64,000 bases of DNA from Providencia stuartii (GCF_029277985.1 NZ_CP119546.1:2914001-2978000); one strand, 5' to 3'. Shown: positions 17,896 to 26,825, counted from the stretch's first letter. The notes: generated by a model not told the origin, from the sequence alone. Numbers and translations: made by a program.

Positions 17896-20598
17896 CTACA
17901 ACCAAGTACCAAAACGTTTTATGTAAAACTGCTTCATTAGCTGTGCAACAACACAATAACTGACTAACGTTAACACCAGCCAAGGGAAATATTCTATTGG
18001 TAATGGTTGTAATCCGATCCATTCACCGAATGGGGAGAACGGAATATAAAGACCAAGCGCCATTATCAACCCTGTGGTTAATAAGACGGGTAACGCCGCA
18101 GTGCTTTGAATAAACGGTATTTTTTGCGTACGTAACATATGAACAACTAAGGTTTGTGATAATAGCCCTTCAACAAACCAACCTGATTGGAATAATGCTT
18201 CATGAGCAACACTATTAGCTTGGAAAACGTACCACATCAAAGCAAAGGTAGTAATATCAAAAATGGATGATGTAGGACCTATCCATACCATAAAACGGCC
18301 TATGTTTTTTGCATCCCATTTGCGTGGACGTTTTAAAAACTCTTTATCCATTTTATCCCAAGGCAAAGCCAGTTGAGAAATATCATATAACAAGTTTTGT
18401 ACTAATAGATGAATCGCTAACATCGGTAAGAATGGAATAAAGGCGCTAGCGATCAAAACAGAAAATACGTTACCAAAGTTAGAACTTGCCGTCATATTTA
18501 GGTATTTAATGATATTGCCAAAGGTTTCTCGTCCTTTAATCACACCTTGTTCCAATACCATTAAATCTTTTTCTAACAAAATAATATCAGCAGATTCTTT
18601 TGCAATATCAGTTCCTGTATCAACGGAAATCCCCACATCTGCATCACGTAATGCCGGTGCATCATTGATTCCATCACCTAAGAAACCCACGGTATGACCA
18701 TTGGCTTGCAATATTTTTAAAATTCTGGACTTTTGTAATGGTGTTAGCTTACAAAATACCGAGACTTGCTCAACTTTCTGTTTTAATTCTGTATCTGACA
18801 TAGCCTCAACTTCAAGGCCAGCCATAATCTCACTCACATTTAAACCTACATCGTGACAGATCTTTTCCGTAATAATGGCGTTGTCACCCGTTAATACTTT
18901 TACGGTCACACCATTTTCACGTAAAGCTGCAATCGCTGAAATTGCGCTTTCTTTCGCCGGATCAAGAAACGTTAAAATACCACGCAATTCTAACTGTTGT
19001 TCCGCAACGGCAGAAAGTGGCAAACTGGCTTCATCACTATTTAGTGAGCGAGTGGCCAATAGCAACACGCGAAAACCTTGTCGATTATAATCACTGACTA
19101 ATTCGGTAATCTGTTGTTTCGCTTGGGAGTCAAGTTGCTGAGATTGACCATTGTGTTGATAACTCGTACATACAGCAAGCATCTCTTCTGCTGCACCCTT
19201 ACATATTAATAGTGCCTCTCCTGCTGGGGTCCTCACCGATACAGAGAGCTTACGACGAATAAAATCAAAGGGAAGTTCATCAATTTTTTGATAAGCACGC
19301 AATTGCTCTATTGCATTTTTTCCTCTGCCGCGCCGAATGATCGCTTGGTCCATCATATTCTTAGCACCGCTTTGGTTAAAACTATTCAACCATGCCAGTT
19401 GCAAAACTTGATTATCTTTTTCGCCGTTACTTCCTAAATAATGCTCTAAAATAATCCTATCCTGCGTTAATGTGCCTGTTTTATCAGTACAAAGTACATC
19501 CATTGCCCCAAAATTTTGAATCGCATTGAGCCTTTTTACAATCACCTTATGTTTAGACATGGCAATTGCGCCCTTGGCTAGATTTGAACTGACAATCATA
19601 GGTAGCATTTCAGGCGTTAAGCCAACCGCAACAGCCAGAGAGAATAACGTTGCCTCAAACCAATCACCTTTTGTAAAACCATTAATAAGTAAAACAATAG
19701 GCACCATAACCAACATAAAGCGAATGAGTAACCAACTAACGCTGTTGACTCCACGATCAAACGCCGTTTGCGCACGACTACCAACAATCGATTTGGCCAG
19801 TGAGCCAAGATAGGTTTTTGCGCCCGTTGCTACAACGATCCCTCTCGCTGTTCCACTGGTCACATTGGTTCCCATCAAACAAATATTAGAGATTTCCAAC
19901 AATTCATTTTCGGTTGGTGAGATGGGATCAATGCTTTTCGCACTGACATCCCCCAGCGTGTCATATTTTTCTACTGGTATCGACTCCCCAGTTAATATCG
20001 CCTGACTAATAAATAGATCGCGAGACTCAACCAGTTTTAGATCTGCTGGAACCATATCCCCAGCAGATAACAAGACAATATCTCCTGGAACCAAACACTT
20101 GATGGGAACTTCCTTGCGTACTGAACGCCCTGTTTTATTGTCTCGACGGAACACCGTTGCGGTGGTACGAACAAGGGATTTCAACGCTTCAGCAGCCTTA
20201 TTGGTTCGATATTCCTGCCAAAACCTTAATAATCCGCTTAATAACACCATGGTGACAATAATAATAACGCCTGTTAAATCAGTTTCTTCACCTTGGCGTT
20301 CAGGGATGAAATAGTCAGTGAAAAAACTCACTATTGCCAATGTCATTAAGACAAAAATGAAAGGATTTTTAAATGAGGAGAGGAGTTGCTTCCACGCTGG
20401 AGGGGCTTTCTCATGGGCAACTTCATTTTCGCCCTGTTCAACTAATCGATCGAGTGCCTCATTATCTGTCAAACCTAATAAATTAGTTTGATATTCATTA
20501 AGCACTTGTTCCATTGTTTTGTTGGCTTGTTCGCCAACAATATATTTTTGGCGCGCAGTGGTCTTGGCACTTTTGCGCGGATGCCTGATTTCAGTCAT
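17896..20598 (-). CDS. mgtB: Magnesium-translocating P-type ATPase (MgtB/MgtA)
   Basis: This 900-residue inner-membrane P3B-type ATPase imports Mg2+ when the ion is scarce. Hallmarks: TGES (residues 204-207) of the actuator domain, the phosphorylation motif DKTGTLT with Asp372, the conserved PEMLP segment in a membrane helix, TGDN and GDGINDAP in the catalytic domain, and about ten membrane helices. The match to Salmonella MgtB is high to the C-terminus (FYIKRFGTWL). It lies downstream of mgtC on the same strand, as in the Salmonella mgtCB operon, so I use the name mgtB; databases may call it mgtA. An 18-codon ORF and a small hairpin (20615-20628) lie between mgtC and this gene. The ribosome site (AGAG) is weak, which would allow translational control. 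Confidence 0.93.
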   Translation of the reverse strand: MTEIRHPRKSAKTTARQKYIVGEQANKTMEQVLNEYQTNLLGLTDNEALDRLVEQGENEVAHEKAPPAWKQLLSSFKNPFIFVLMTLAIVSFFTDYFIPERQGEETDLTGVIIIVTMVLLSGLLRFWQEYRTNKAAEALKSLVRTTATVFRRDNKTGRSVRKEVPIKCLVPGDIVLLSAGDMVPADLKLVESRDLFISQAILTGESIPVEKYDTLGDVSAKSIDPISPTENELLEISNICLMGTNVTSGTARGIVVATGAKTYLGSLAKSIVGSRAQTAFDRGVNSVSWLLIRFMLVMVPIVLLINGFTKGDWFEATLFSLAVAVGLTPEMLPMIVSSNLAKGAIAMSKHKVIVKRLNAIQNFGAMDVLCTDKTGTLTQDRIILEHYLGSNGEKDNQVLQLAWLNSFNQSGAKNMMDQAIIRRGRGKNAIEQLRAYQKIDELPFDFIRRKLSVSVRTPAGEALLICKGAAEEMLAVCTSYQHNGQSQQLDSQAKQQITELVSDYNRQGFRVLLLATRSLNSDEASLPLSAVAEQQLELRGILTFLDPAKESAISAIAALRENGVTVKVLTGDNAIITEKICHDVGLNVSEIMAGLEVEAMSDTELKQKVEQVSVFCKLTPLQKSRILKILQANGHTVGFLGDGINDAPALRDADVGISVDTGTDIAKESADIILLEKDLMVLEQGVIKGRETFGNIIKYLNMTASSNFGNVFSVLIASAFIPFLPMLAIHLLVQNLLYDISQLALPWDKMDKEFLKRPRKWDAKNIGRFMVWIGPTSSIFDITTFALMWYVFQANSVAHEALFQSGWFVEGLLSQTLVVHMLRTQKIPFIQSTAALPVLLTTGLIMALGLYIPFSPFGEWIGLQPLPIEYFPWLVLTLVSYCVVAQLMKQFYIKRFGTWL

Positions 20599-20663
20599 AA
20601 CGTTTATCTCTAATACGGTATTTACCGTGCTAATTGAACGCTATCTAACTGAAAATAAATTAT

Positions 20664-20720
20664 TTATTCATAGCTAGATAGCTCCCATTTTTTACTCCAT
20701 GACGGAGGGTGATCGTCCAT
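20664..20720 (-). CDS. 18-codon ORF between mgtC and mgtB (candidate Mg2+-responsive peptide)
   Basis: An ATG with a near-ideal ribosome site (AAGGAG, five-base spacing) opens an 18-codon frame encoding MDDHPPSWSKKWELSSYE. It starts 31 nt after the mgtC stop and ends 65 nt before mgtB. Two acidic residues and two prolines come first, then lysines and tryptophans. By established work, nascent chains with acidic and proline residues near the N-terminus destabilise ribosomes in low Mg2+, and the mgtA leader peptide MgtL uses this. The end of the ORF overlaps an inverted repeat (GCTATCTA with TAGATAGC), and a second hairpin, ACGGT-ATTT-ACCGT, precedes mgtB. A leader role for mgtB is an inference; it could also be a free small protein. 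Confidence 0.5.
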   Translation of the reverse strand: MDDHPPSWSKKWELSSYE

Positions 20721-20751
20721 TTCGGCTCCTTTAGTTAATAATTATTCAGCA

Positions 20752-21450
20752 TTAGGCTGATAGCTCTGATGCCACTTTCCAGTTAATTGCACTGACACTC
20801 TGTTCAATACTGATCCGGCAAACCAATGCTTCAATTTCTTTTTGCTCCGCCGGTGTTGCTAAAAATTCAGCAATAACTTCTAACTGTTCCGGTCTAAGCG
20901 TATCGGCACTGCTTAATGATTGCAGCCGGATATGTAATCCATTTATTGCTTGTAAAATTAATGTTCTAACTAAGATTTCATCGTCTTGATGACACATCAC
21001 ACGAATTTTATAACGTTGTTCAACATCAAGCGCTTGGGTTTGTGGTTGTTTATTAATTCTTTGTGCCGCTTCACGCAGTAGAATATTGGCACAAAGGATA
21101 AGCATCGTAGCCATCGTCGCTAAAGAGTACTGCCCGAGGCCACATAACACCCCAATACCAGCAGAGCACCAAAGTGTGGCCGCCGTATTCAAACCACGAA
21201 TATTCATTCCTTCACGCATGATAACCCCGGCTCCCAGAAAACCTATTCCAGATACAACTTGTGCTGCGATTCTTCCTGGACTATCAGGTGAGGTGGTGAC
21301 CGAACTCAAAATAAATACGGCAGCCCCTGTTGCGACTAACGCATTTGTGCGTAAACCCGCCATGCGCTGACGCCATTGACGTTCCGCACCAATTAAAGCA
21401 CCTAAGCACATTGCGAAAACTAAATTTAAAATATCGGGAGTAAATAACAT
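20752..21450 (-). CDS. mgtC: MgtC-family virulence and Mg2+-starvation protein
   Basis: MgtC is an inner-membrane protein that helps enteric bacteria survive Mg2+ starvation and the phagosome by restraining ATP synthase and ATP levels. The N-terminal half has the four to five hydrophobic segments of the MgtC/SapB family with the near-invariant block LGALIGAERQWRQRMAGLRTN, followed by GIGFLGAGVIMREG; the C-terminal half is a soluble ACT-like domain. I choose the ATG at 21450 (232 residues, close to Salmonella MgtC) since GGAGGG lies just upstream. A GTG at 21504 with AAGG before it would add 18 hydrophobic residues in frame and cannot be excluded. mgtB follows 153 nt downstream, so the two probably form one operon. 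Confidence 0.92.
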   Translation of the reverse strand: MLFTPDILNLVFAMCLGALIGAERQWRQRMAGLRTNALVATGAAVFILSSVTTSPDSPGRIAAQVVSGIGFLGAGVIMREGMNIRGLNTAATLWCSAGIGVLCGLGQYSLATMATMLILCANILLREAAQRINKQPQTQALDVEQRYKIRVMCHQDDEILVRTLILQAINGLHIRLQSLSSADTLRPEQLEVIAEFLATPAEQKEIEALVCRISIEQSVSAINWKVASELSA

Positions 21451-21542
21451 GATGATCCCTCCAAAAATAAATTGGATAATAAAAATAGGTAAAATATATT
21501 TCACCTAGCCTTAAGCATGAATAATAAAATAATTATTCAACG

Positions 21543-21590
21543 TTATAGGCTATTACCTGGAGGAAATAATGAATAGAAATAGAGATTCAT
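21543..21590 (-). CDS. 15-codon candidate leader ORF upstream of mgtC
   Basis: A minus-strand ATG opens a 15-codon frame, MNLYFYSLFPPGNSL, ending 92 nt before the mgtC start. It holds consecutive proline codons (PPG), which slow ribosomes. In Salmonella the mgtCBR leader carries two short ORFs, one proline-rich (mgtP), that couple transcription to translation, so place and content fit. The ribosome site (AAAGG) is only two bases from the ATG, which is poor. A weak PhoP-box-like pair (TAAATA, five bases, TGTTTA; 21623-21639) and a TATTTT element lie just upstream. The evidence is suggestive only. Confidence 0.3.
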   Translation of the reverse strand: MNLYFYSLFPPGNSL

Positions 21591-21845
21591 GACCTTTACT
21601 CACAAAAAATACAACCTATTGATAAACAATAGTTATTTAATTAAGGAGTATCGAGAGAGTCAACGCTTGATACTGCCCACCATCGCGGCAAGCAGTTAAT
21701 AGAAGGAATAATTAATTACTTGCCAATAAAATTAAATTTTTATTACAACTCTGACTGTCCAAGTAATTATCTCCTAACGAAATTTGCAAGAAGTATAGAT
21801 TGCGTTATTTATGAAGTAAAGCTTTAAAATAATATTTCATAATAA
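21591..21845. other. Intergenic region between dsrB and the mgtC leader
   Basis: The region holds no convincing gene. It should carry the mgtC promoter and the 3' end of the dsrB transcript. The minus strand has GC-richer patches separated by AT-rich DNA, but I could not fold it into a known Mg2+ riboswitch. Confidence 0.45.
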
Positions 21846-22037
21846 TTAGCTTTCTATGGGACTGACAAATATCCCATCTCCCCCTTCTTTTTCATTAAAA
21901 AACCAGATACCACCTGGGTATTCAGGTAGAGAAACTAAATACATTATGCCTTCATTAAAAGTTTCAATGAGTAATATTTTGCCTTCACGTCGTTCTTGGC
22001 CGTCAGTTTTGACATAAACACGATCATTAATTTTCAT
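21846..22037 (-). CDS. dsrB: DsrB family small protein
   Basis: The 63-residue product matches E. coli DsrB nearly end to end: [21 protein letters not shown] at the N-terminus, then [18 protein letters not shown] and DGIFV. The function is unknown; in E. coli the gene lies beside the small RNA gene dsrA and rcsA and is read by sigma-S. Here it lies between mgtC and a cold-shock gene on the same strand, with no dsrA or rcsA next to it. An RcsA-like gene does occur about 7 kb away. The fold is probably a small beta barrel with the basic N-terminal half solvent exposed, which is inference. Confidence 0.85.
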   Translation of the reverse strand: MKINDRVYVKTDGQERREGKILLIETFNEGIMYLVSLPEYPGGIWFFNEKEGGDGIFVSPIES

Positions 22038-22088
22038 CAGATGGCGGTCTCCAGTAAAAGTGTACTGAAACCTAGTGTAGCGGGAATG

Positions 22089-22119
22089 AAAAAGCCCGTC
22101 ATTAAAAATGACGGGCTTT
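22089..22119 (-). terminator. Intrinsic terminator of the cold-shock gene
   Basis: AAAGCCCGTCATT and AATGACGGGCTTT form a long perfect stem with a short A/T loop; on the minus strand a T-run follows. It sits about 25 nt after the cold-shock stop codon. Confidence 0.85.
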
Positions 22120-22143
22120 AGAAAATCAGTTAAGCAATTAAGC

Positions 22144-22356
22144 TTAGATTGCAGTTACGTTAGCAGCTGCTGGGCCTTTCGCACCATTTTCAATGGTGAA
22201 TTCAACTTGCTGGCCTTCTGCCAGAGTTTTGAAACCAGCGCCCTGAATGGCAGAGAAGTGAACGAAAACGTCTTTGCTACCATCAGCAGGAGTGATGAAA
22301 CCGAAGCCTTTAGACTCGTTGAACCACTTAACTTGACCTTTCATTTTGTCGGACAT
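22144..22356 (-). CDS. CspA-family cold-shock protein (CspC/CspE-like)
   Basis: This 70-residue protein is a single cold-shock domain with both RNA-binding motifs intact: KGFGFI (RNP1) and VFVHF (RNP2). Such proteins bind single-stranded RNA, melt secondary structure and act as antiterminators or mRNA stabilisers. The sequence mixes features of E. coli CspC ([21 protein letters not shown]) and CspE ([12 protein letters not shown]), so I give no symbol. The ATG at 22356 (MSDKMKG) follows AGGAAAAGTCAA and fits family length; the frame is open 15 codons upstream. Its own terminator lies just downstream. Confidence 0.92.
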   Translation of the reverse strand: MSDKMKGQVKWFNESKGFGFITPADGSKDVFVHFSAIQGAGFKTLAEGQQVEFTIENGAKGPAAANVTAI

Positions 22357-22827
22357 TTGACTTTTCCTATATAACATCAAAAAAACTTGCCTTTTCGGCA
22401 TATATGGGCCAGAGTCAGCTATTTAATCAGGAAAAAACCAAGATGAAGCGTCACGGTCAAAGGCTATCTGGGATAACTTTCTTCTTTAGAACACACTAAC
22501 TCAGTAATCATACATCAAATAGGACTGCTAAACAGGCCGATGACCATTAACTCATGAGTTAAGGATAATAGCAACTATTTTATAGAGATTCCCCTGAAAA
22601 AAACGCTGTTTTTTAGGCTACGTCACTTTTCACGCTATTAAATTAACAATTTTTTCGCATTTTGTTGATAGATTGAAAGAATTATTGAGTCAATCCAAAC
22701 GCTATCAATAAGATAATTCTTATGCCGTGACAATTACACTCAATTTTTTTCGTAACTGATATATAACAATTCGACTTACGCATGATACTCTTCATTGCAT
22801 AGATGTCTTACAGAGAGCTATCACACC
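22357..22827. other. Intergenic region between the divergent cold-shock gene and ylaC
   Basis: About 470 bases carry the promoters of both flanking genes. Cold-shock genes often have long structured 5' leaders, and the length here allows one on the minus strand, but I see no diagnostic motif. No coding frame is supported. Confidence 0.45.
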
Positions 22828-23346
22828 ATGGATATCATTAAAAAAATACTTATCGAAGATTTGGACACTATCAATAAAAGCGAAAAGCGTGATGGTAAGC
22901 CGTACTTCAACAGTCAATTTATCGCTAACCATCCCTATTTATGTATCGGTATGGTTGCCGCTTATATTCCATTAGCGATTTTAGTCCTCTATGCCCCTTA
23001 TTTTGGGTTGTACTGGATGCTTGGTTTTACCGCATTATTTATCATTTTAGCGGCTGTTCTGCTATTTGATATTAAACCTGTATATCGTTTTGAAGATATC
23101 GGTGTCCTTGACTTACGCGTTTGCTATAACGGTGAATGGTTTGTAACCGAGAAAGTTTCTGATACCTCGATTCAAAAGATCCTTGATTCGAATGATGTTA
23201 GTAGTGCAATCAAACAAGAAATTACACGTTTGGTCGAACTTAAAGGGATGGTTTCATTTTATGATATTTATCATATTGCCTATCCGGAAGTTCCTACACG
23301 AGTAGAAACACCATTAATGACTCAGAATAAAGCGCAATATCAATAA
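22828..23346 (+). CDS. ylaC: YlaC family inner-membrane protein
   Basis: The 172-residue product resembles E. coli YlaC: an N-terminal cytoplasmic helix (LNKSEKRD-like region INKSEKRDGKPYF), two adjacent membrane segments around residues 40-90, and a C-terminal soluble part with RYEDIDVLD-like and RVCYNGEWF motifs and FYDIYHIA near the end. Its function is unknown. I use the ATG at 22828 (MDIIKK); an in-frame TTG lies 11 codons upstream but without a ribosome site. A tRNA-Asn gene with its own promoter follows on the same strand. Confidence 0.8.
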   Translation: MDIIKKILIEDLDTINKSEKRDGKPYFNSQFIANHPYLCIGMVAAYIPLAILVLYAPYFGLYWMLGFTALFIILAAVLLFDIKPVYRFEDIGVLDLRVCYNGEWFVTEKVSDTSIQKILDSNDVSSAIKQEITRLVELKGMVSFYDIYHIAYPEVPTRVETPLMTQNKAQYQ

Positions 23347-23412
23347 GCTAGAGTAAAAATCAACCATAATGCACAGCCCGTAACCAAACGAATTATTTTT
23401 GTGTTTTTATCG

Positions 23413-23441
23413 TTGACAGCCTGAGGCGATATCGTTAATAT
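23413..23441 (+). promoter_or_regulatory. Promoter of the first tRNA-Asn gene
   Basis: TTGACA (23413-23418), a 17-base spacer and TAATAT (23436-23441) make a near-consensus sigma-70 promoter. The GC-rich sequence after the -10 is typical of stable-RNA promoters under stringent control. The tRNA starts 28 nt after the -10 element. Confidence 0.8.
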
Positions 23442-23468
23442 TCGCCTCGTTCTCAGGAACACTGCAAT

Positions 23469-23544
23469 TCCTCCATAGTTCAGTCGGTAGAACGGCGGAC
23501 TGTTAATCCGTATGTCGCTGGTTCAAGTCCAGCTGGAGGAGCCA
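23469..23544 (+). tRNA. tRNA-Asn (GTT), copy 1
   Basis: A complete 76-nt tRNA: acceptor TCCTCCA pairs with TGGAGGA, D-arm GTTCAGTCGGTAGAAC, anticodon loop CTGTTAA with anticodon GTT, T-loop TTCAAGT, and an encoded GCCA end. It is identical to copy 2 and differs from copy 3 by one T-loop base. Confidence 0.97.
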
Positions 23545-23550
23545 AATTTG

Positions 23551-23577
23551 AAAAGCCCGCTTTATAGCGGGCTTTTT
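23551..23577 (+). terminator. Intrinsic terminator of tRNA-Asn copy 1
   Basis: AAAAGCCCGC and GCGGGCTTTTT form a perfect stem around TTTATA, with the T-run in the descending arm. It starts seven bases after the tRNA. Confidence 0.9.
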
Positions 23578-23593
23578 GCTATTAATGTTCGTT

Positions 23594-24769
23594 TTATTTC
23601 AACATAGCATTACGCCAACGCTGCACACCTTGCGCATTTCGCTGGTATTGCCTTATCGGCTCTAACACCAAGCTAAAAAAAGCAAAATATCCCTCACATA
23701 ATTGATTGCGACCTAATAGGTTTACATGCGCGGGACAACCACCTTGACACACCATTTTCACCGCACATTGCTGGCATTCTTTACGGCGGCTTTTATTTTG
23801 TCCAAAAGGGAGCGAAATAGCAGAAGTGACAAATTCACTGAATCCCTGCTGTCCATTAAATTTGCCAAGATAATGACTTTTATTTGCCTGATGGTCACAA
23901 GCATAAATTTCACCTTTTGTTTCCATCATCATATTCGTGCCGCAGCGCTCCGAATGAACACAGCTTGTGCTTACATGGGTAAAATATTGGCTGTATACTT
24001 GTTCGATATTCATTACAAAGACTTTGCCAATATGCGCCGACGCCTGCCACTGTCGATACACTGAACTTAAAAACTGCCCCCAGTTGTTTGCACTTAAGGT
24101 AAACCCTTGGTTAATCGCATCTCCTTCTAACATCAAGGGCTGAAATTGAATATAATGAGCGCCAAGCTCAACCAGATGGAGATAAATTTCTTTGCCTAAA
24201 TGAGCAACCCCATCATGAACAACGGTTAATATATTAAATTCAATAGCAAACTGTTGCAGTAATTTAATGCCTTGTAGCACAGCCAGATAGCTTCCGTTAT
24301 TACCGCGTCTGTCATGGCGATAGCGGTTATGAATATGTTCTGGACCATCAAGACTAACGCCAATGATAAAATCATGCTGTTTAAAGAAACGGCACCATGC
24401 CGGCGTTAATAACGTTGCATTTGTTTGCAATGTATTAATAATGCGGACACCTTGAGGCACATATTTTTGTTGTAAGGACATCGCTCGTTTATAAAAATCT
24501 AATCCTGCGAGTAGAGGTTCCCCACCTTGCCAGACAAAATTAATTTCTTTGGTATAGATGGGCTGGGATGCAATGTAATTTTTAATAAAAGGCTCCAGCA
24601 TATCCTTTATCATCGGTGCCGCTTTTTGCTCATTATTTTGTGGATAATAGCAATAGTCACATTTTAAATTACAGCCCGAACCAACGGGCTTTAATAAAAT
24701 ATGAAAAGGAATCGCCGATCTGACCGATTTTTTATCAACGACAGGTGGATCATAAAACGCAATTTTCAT
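23594..24769 (-). CDS. atsB: Anaerobic sulfatase-maturating enzyme (radical SAM, AtsB-like)
   Basis: This 391-residue radical SAM enzyme oxidises the active-site Ser or Cys of sulfatases to formylglycine without oxygen. The SAM cluster motif CxxxCxxC is at Cys33, Cys37 and Cys40 (CNLKCDYCYY), followed by NFVWQGGEPLLAG. The C-terminal SPASM region carries the cysteines for two more [4Fe-4S] clusters (CGTN, YACDH, CQQCAVKMVCQGGCPAH). It lies 12 nt downstream of the sulfatase gene on the same strand and is co-transcribed. The neighbouring sulfatase is of the serine type that this enzyme class matures, so substrate assignment is firm. Klebsiella carries the same pair as atsBA, in the opposite order. 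Confidence 0.92.
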   Translation of the reverse strand: MKIAFYDPPVVDKKSVRSAIPFHILLKPVGSGCNLKCDYCYYPQNNEQKAAPMIKDMLEPFIKNYIASQPIYTKEINFVWQGGEPLLAGLDFYKRAMSLQQKYVPQGVRIINTLQTNATLLTPAWCRFFKQHDFIIGVSLDGPEHIHNRYRHDRRGNNGSYLAVLQGIKLLQQFAIEFNILTVVHDGVAHLGKEIYLHLVELGAHYIQFQPLMLEGDAINQGFTLSANNWGQFLSSVYRQWQASAHIGKVFVMNIEQVYSQYFTHVSTSCVHSERCGTNMMMETKGEIYACDHQANKSHYLGKFNGQQGFSEFVTSAISLPFGQNKSRRKECQQCAVKMVCQGGCPAHVNLLGRNQLCEGYFAFFSLVLEPIRQYQRNAQGVQRWRNAMLK

Positions 24770-24781
24770 TTTATCCTCCTA

Positions 24782-26497
24782 TTACTGCCCCTTTTTCGAC
24801 TCGATACGTTGGTTCGTTTTAGGATCGATACCAATGTAATGCCCCGTTGATTCATCGACGCCGATATAATCTATCGCTTCGCCTTTAGCCTCGATAATCA
24901 TGCCCGTCTCAGCAAATTGTTGATACTGCGCCTCTAATTTTTTTACAATTTCAGGGTATTTCGACGCTAAATCATGTGTTTCTAGTGGATCCTCTTTTAA
25001 ATTAAAGAGCTGCCAAGGCGCCATTTCCGCTTTTGACGAACCTTTCACTAAACGTCTTAATTTCCAATCCCCGTCAATTAATGCAGCTTGATTATGTAAT
25101 TCCACACCAAATAAATGTCGAGGATTAACCGTGCTTTCACCTAGGAAATGGGATTTAAAGCTTGTGCCTAACATCGGTAATGGATGGATATTTTTAATTT
25201 GTTTATTTGCATCAATACCTGCAAATTCATATAACGTTGGAGCGATGTCATAAACAGCCATCGGGGTATGGTCAATACTGCCTTTTTTGCCAATACCAGG
25301 GCCAGTAATAATCAGGTCAGTATTAATTCCACCTTGCGCGCTGGTTGTTTTATGGAAATTTGCATAAGGAGCATTGCTCACATTTGCCCAGTGAGGCCCA
25401 ACAGATACAAATGAATTCTTACGACCAAGGTTTTCATAACTATTATCAAATTGTTCCCAATATTGCGGATCCGATTCATAATAAAAACCAGAAGCGGGAT
25501 TAGCACCATTATCCGTAGCAAAAATAATAATGGTATTTTTCTCTCTACCAGTGGCCTTTAATGTATTTATGACACCGCCAATTTGATCATCCATATAGGC
25601 AATCATTGCAGCATATACTTGCATTGTTTTCGCAGCATAACGCTTTTCTTCAGGCGTTAACTGCTGCCATTCTTTATCTAAATCCAAATTGGGCATGGGG
25701 GTTTTATCATTGATAATGCCCAATTCTTTGAGTCTATTTATACGTTGGCGATAAACTTTGCCAAATCCTTCATCGTATTTTCCATCAAATTTACTGATCC
25801 AATCGTCAGGCGCTTGAATGGGGTCATGCGGGGCAGTAAAAGCGAGGTAAGCAAATATAGGTTGGTCTTGCGGCGTTTCTTTTATCCATTGTTCAAGTTG
25901 TTGCGCATAATTTTTACTTGAATAAAAATCACTCGGCAATGATGTCTTTTCGCCATTTAACGTATAGTAAGTATGAAAACGTTCAACTGTTCCAAGTGGC
26001 ATCGCATCATCAAAATGACTGGTTCCACCTCCCATAAATGCAAATGCTTGATTAAAACCTCTATCCGTTGGCCTTGCTCCTTTGGTATAACCTAAATGCC
26101 ATTTACCTGACATCATGGTGTTATAGCCGGCATCTTGGAAACGCTCCGCCATAGTGACCACACGGTCGGTTAAACGCAGCTCATAGCCGGGTTGCCCTAC
26201 CGTATTTTCATACCACCACATTCCCCCCATTCCTGCTTGTTGGTTGGTTGCCCCCGTCAACAGCATCGAGCGCGCAGGCGCAGACATTGGAGAGGTATAA
26301 TATTGACTCATCCTAACACCTTGATTAGCCATTTCTTGTAAATTTGGCGTAGGGATTTCCCCTCCAAATGGGCTAATGTCAGAATATCCCATGTCATCGA
26401 CAATGATGATCAGAACATTAGGCTTATCAATAGGCGCAGCAAATGTTGTACTAGAAATCACAGAGGTTAAAGCGACAGCTAACAGTGTTTTTTTCAT
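24782..26497 (-). CDS. atsA: Periplasmic serine-type arylsulfatase (AtsA-like)
   Basis: This 571-residue sulfatase has a Sec signal peptide (residues 1-20, [20 protein letters not shown]) and should act in the periplasm, releasing sulfate from aryl or other sulfate esters. Asp34 and Asp35 ([10 protein letters not shown]) are metal ligands. The formylglycine signature is SAPAR with Ser72 as the residue to be converted; Ser in place of Cys marks the group matured by anaerobic radical SAM enzymes, one of which is encoded 12 nt downstream. GKWHLG and the later TDNGANP complete the family signature. The start has GAGTGAGCTTGA upstream. The pair lies between two copies of a tRNA-Asn cassette on the opposite strand. 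Confidence 0.93.
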   Translation of the reverse strand: MKKTLLAVALTSVISSTTFAAPIDKPNVLIIIVDDMGYSDISPFGGEIPTPNLQEMANQGVRMSQYYTSPMSAPARSMLLTGATNQQAGMGGMWWYENTVGQPGYELRLTDRVVTMAERFQDAGYNTMMSGKWHLGYTKGARPTDRGFNQAFAFMGGGTSHFDDAMPLGTVERFHTYYTLNGEKTSLPSDFYSSKNYAQQLEQWIKETPQDQPIFAYLAFTAPHDPIQAPDDWISKFDGKYDEGFGKVYRQRINRLKELGIINDKTPMPNLDLDKEWQQLTPEEKRYAAKTMQVYAAMIAYMDDQIGGVINTLKATGREKNTIIIFATDNGANPASGFYYESDPQYWEQFDNSYENLGRKNSFVSVGPHWANVSNAPYANFHKTTSAQGGINTDLIITGPGIGKKGSIDHTPMAVYDIAPTLYEFAGIDANKQIKNIHPLPMLGTSFKSHFLGESTVNPRHLFGVELHNQAALIDGDWKLRRLVKGSSKAEMAPWQLFNLKEDPLETHDLASKYPEIVKKLEAQYQQFAETGMIIEAKGEAIDYIGVDESTGHYIGIDPKTNQRIESKKGQ

Positions 26498-26661
26498 TCA
26501 AGCTCACTCTCATTGTTAATTTTTTGTAGCTTTAACGTTAAATATAGTTTTCATCAATGACTATCGTTCTTAGGTACGATACCTATTGGTCCTATTTTTG
26601 CTGACATAACCGCCATATTGTTTATTTAGCAATCACTTGGCAATTTTTTTCATATTTATGC

Positions 26662-26690
26662 TTTACAAGCATCAATAGGATGGGTAATAT
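26662..26690 (+). promoter_or_regulatory. Promoter of the second tRNA-Asn gene
   Basis: TTTACA (26662-26667), a 17-base spacer and TAATAT (26685-26690). The -10 and downstream sequence equal those of copy 1, while the spacer and -35 differ, so the duplication ends at the -10 element. Confidence 0.75.
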
Positions 26691-26717
26691 TCGCCTCGTT
26701 CTCAGGAACATCGCAAT

Positions 26718-26793
26718 TCCTCCATAGTTCAGTCGGTAGAACGGCGGACTGTTAATCCGTATGTCGCTGGTTCAAGTCCAGCTGGAGGAGCCA
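26718..26793 (+). tRNA. tRNA-Asn (GTT), copy 2
   Basis: A 76-nt tRNA identical to copy 1, with anticodon GTT and encoded GCCA end. It lies upstream of and divergent to the sulfatase gene, about 220 nt from its start. Confidence 0.97.
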
Positions 26794-26798
26794 AATTT

Positions 26799-26825
26799 AA
26801 AAAGCCCGCTTTATAGCGGGCTTTT
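26799..26825 (+). terminator. Intrinsic terminator of tRNA-Asn copy 2
   Basis: AAAGCCCGC and GCGGGCTTTT form the same stem as after copy 1, around TTTATA. Confidence 0.88.

Larger units (their letters stand above)
23436..23583 (+). repeat. tRNA-Asn cassette, direct repeat copy 1
   Basis: From the -10 element through tRNA-Asn and its terminator to GCTATT, this segment matches 26685-26830 almost base for base, including the non-coding TTCGCCTCGTTCTCAGGAAC and the terminator stem. The two copies are direct repeats that flank the sulfatase/maturase module. Homology stops at the -10 element on one side and just after the terminator on the other. Confidence 0.9.

Noticed and set aside
21591..21845. 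Mg2+ riboswitch (M-box or similar) upstream of mgtC
   Set aside because: A GTTAGGAGA segment and a later GCTTGCCGC segment superficially recall riboswitch cores, but I could not build the conserved helices; a covariance-model search would decide.
23726..24064. 112-codon + strand ORF inside the sulfatase maturase gene
   Set aside because: It is antisense to a fully conserved radical SAM protein and has no ribosome site or family likeness.
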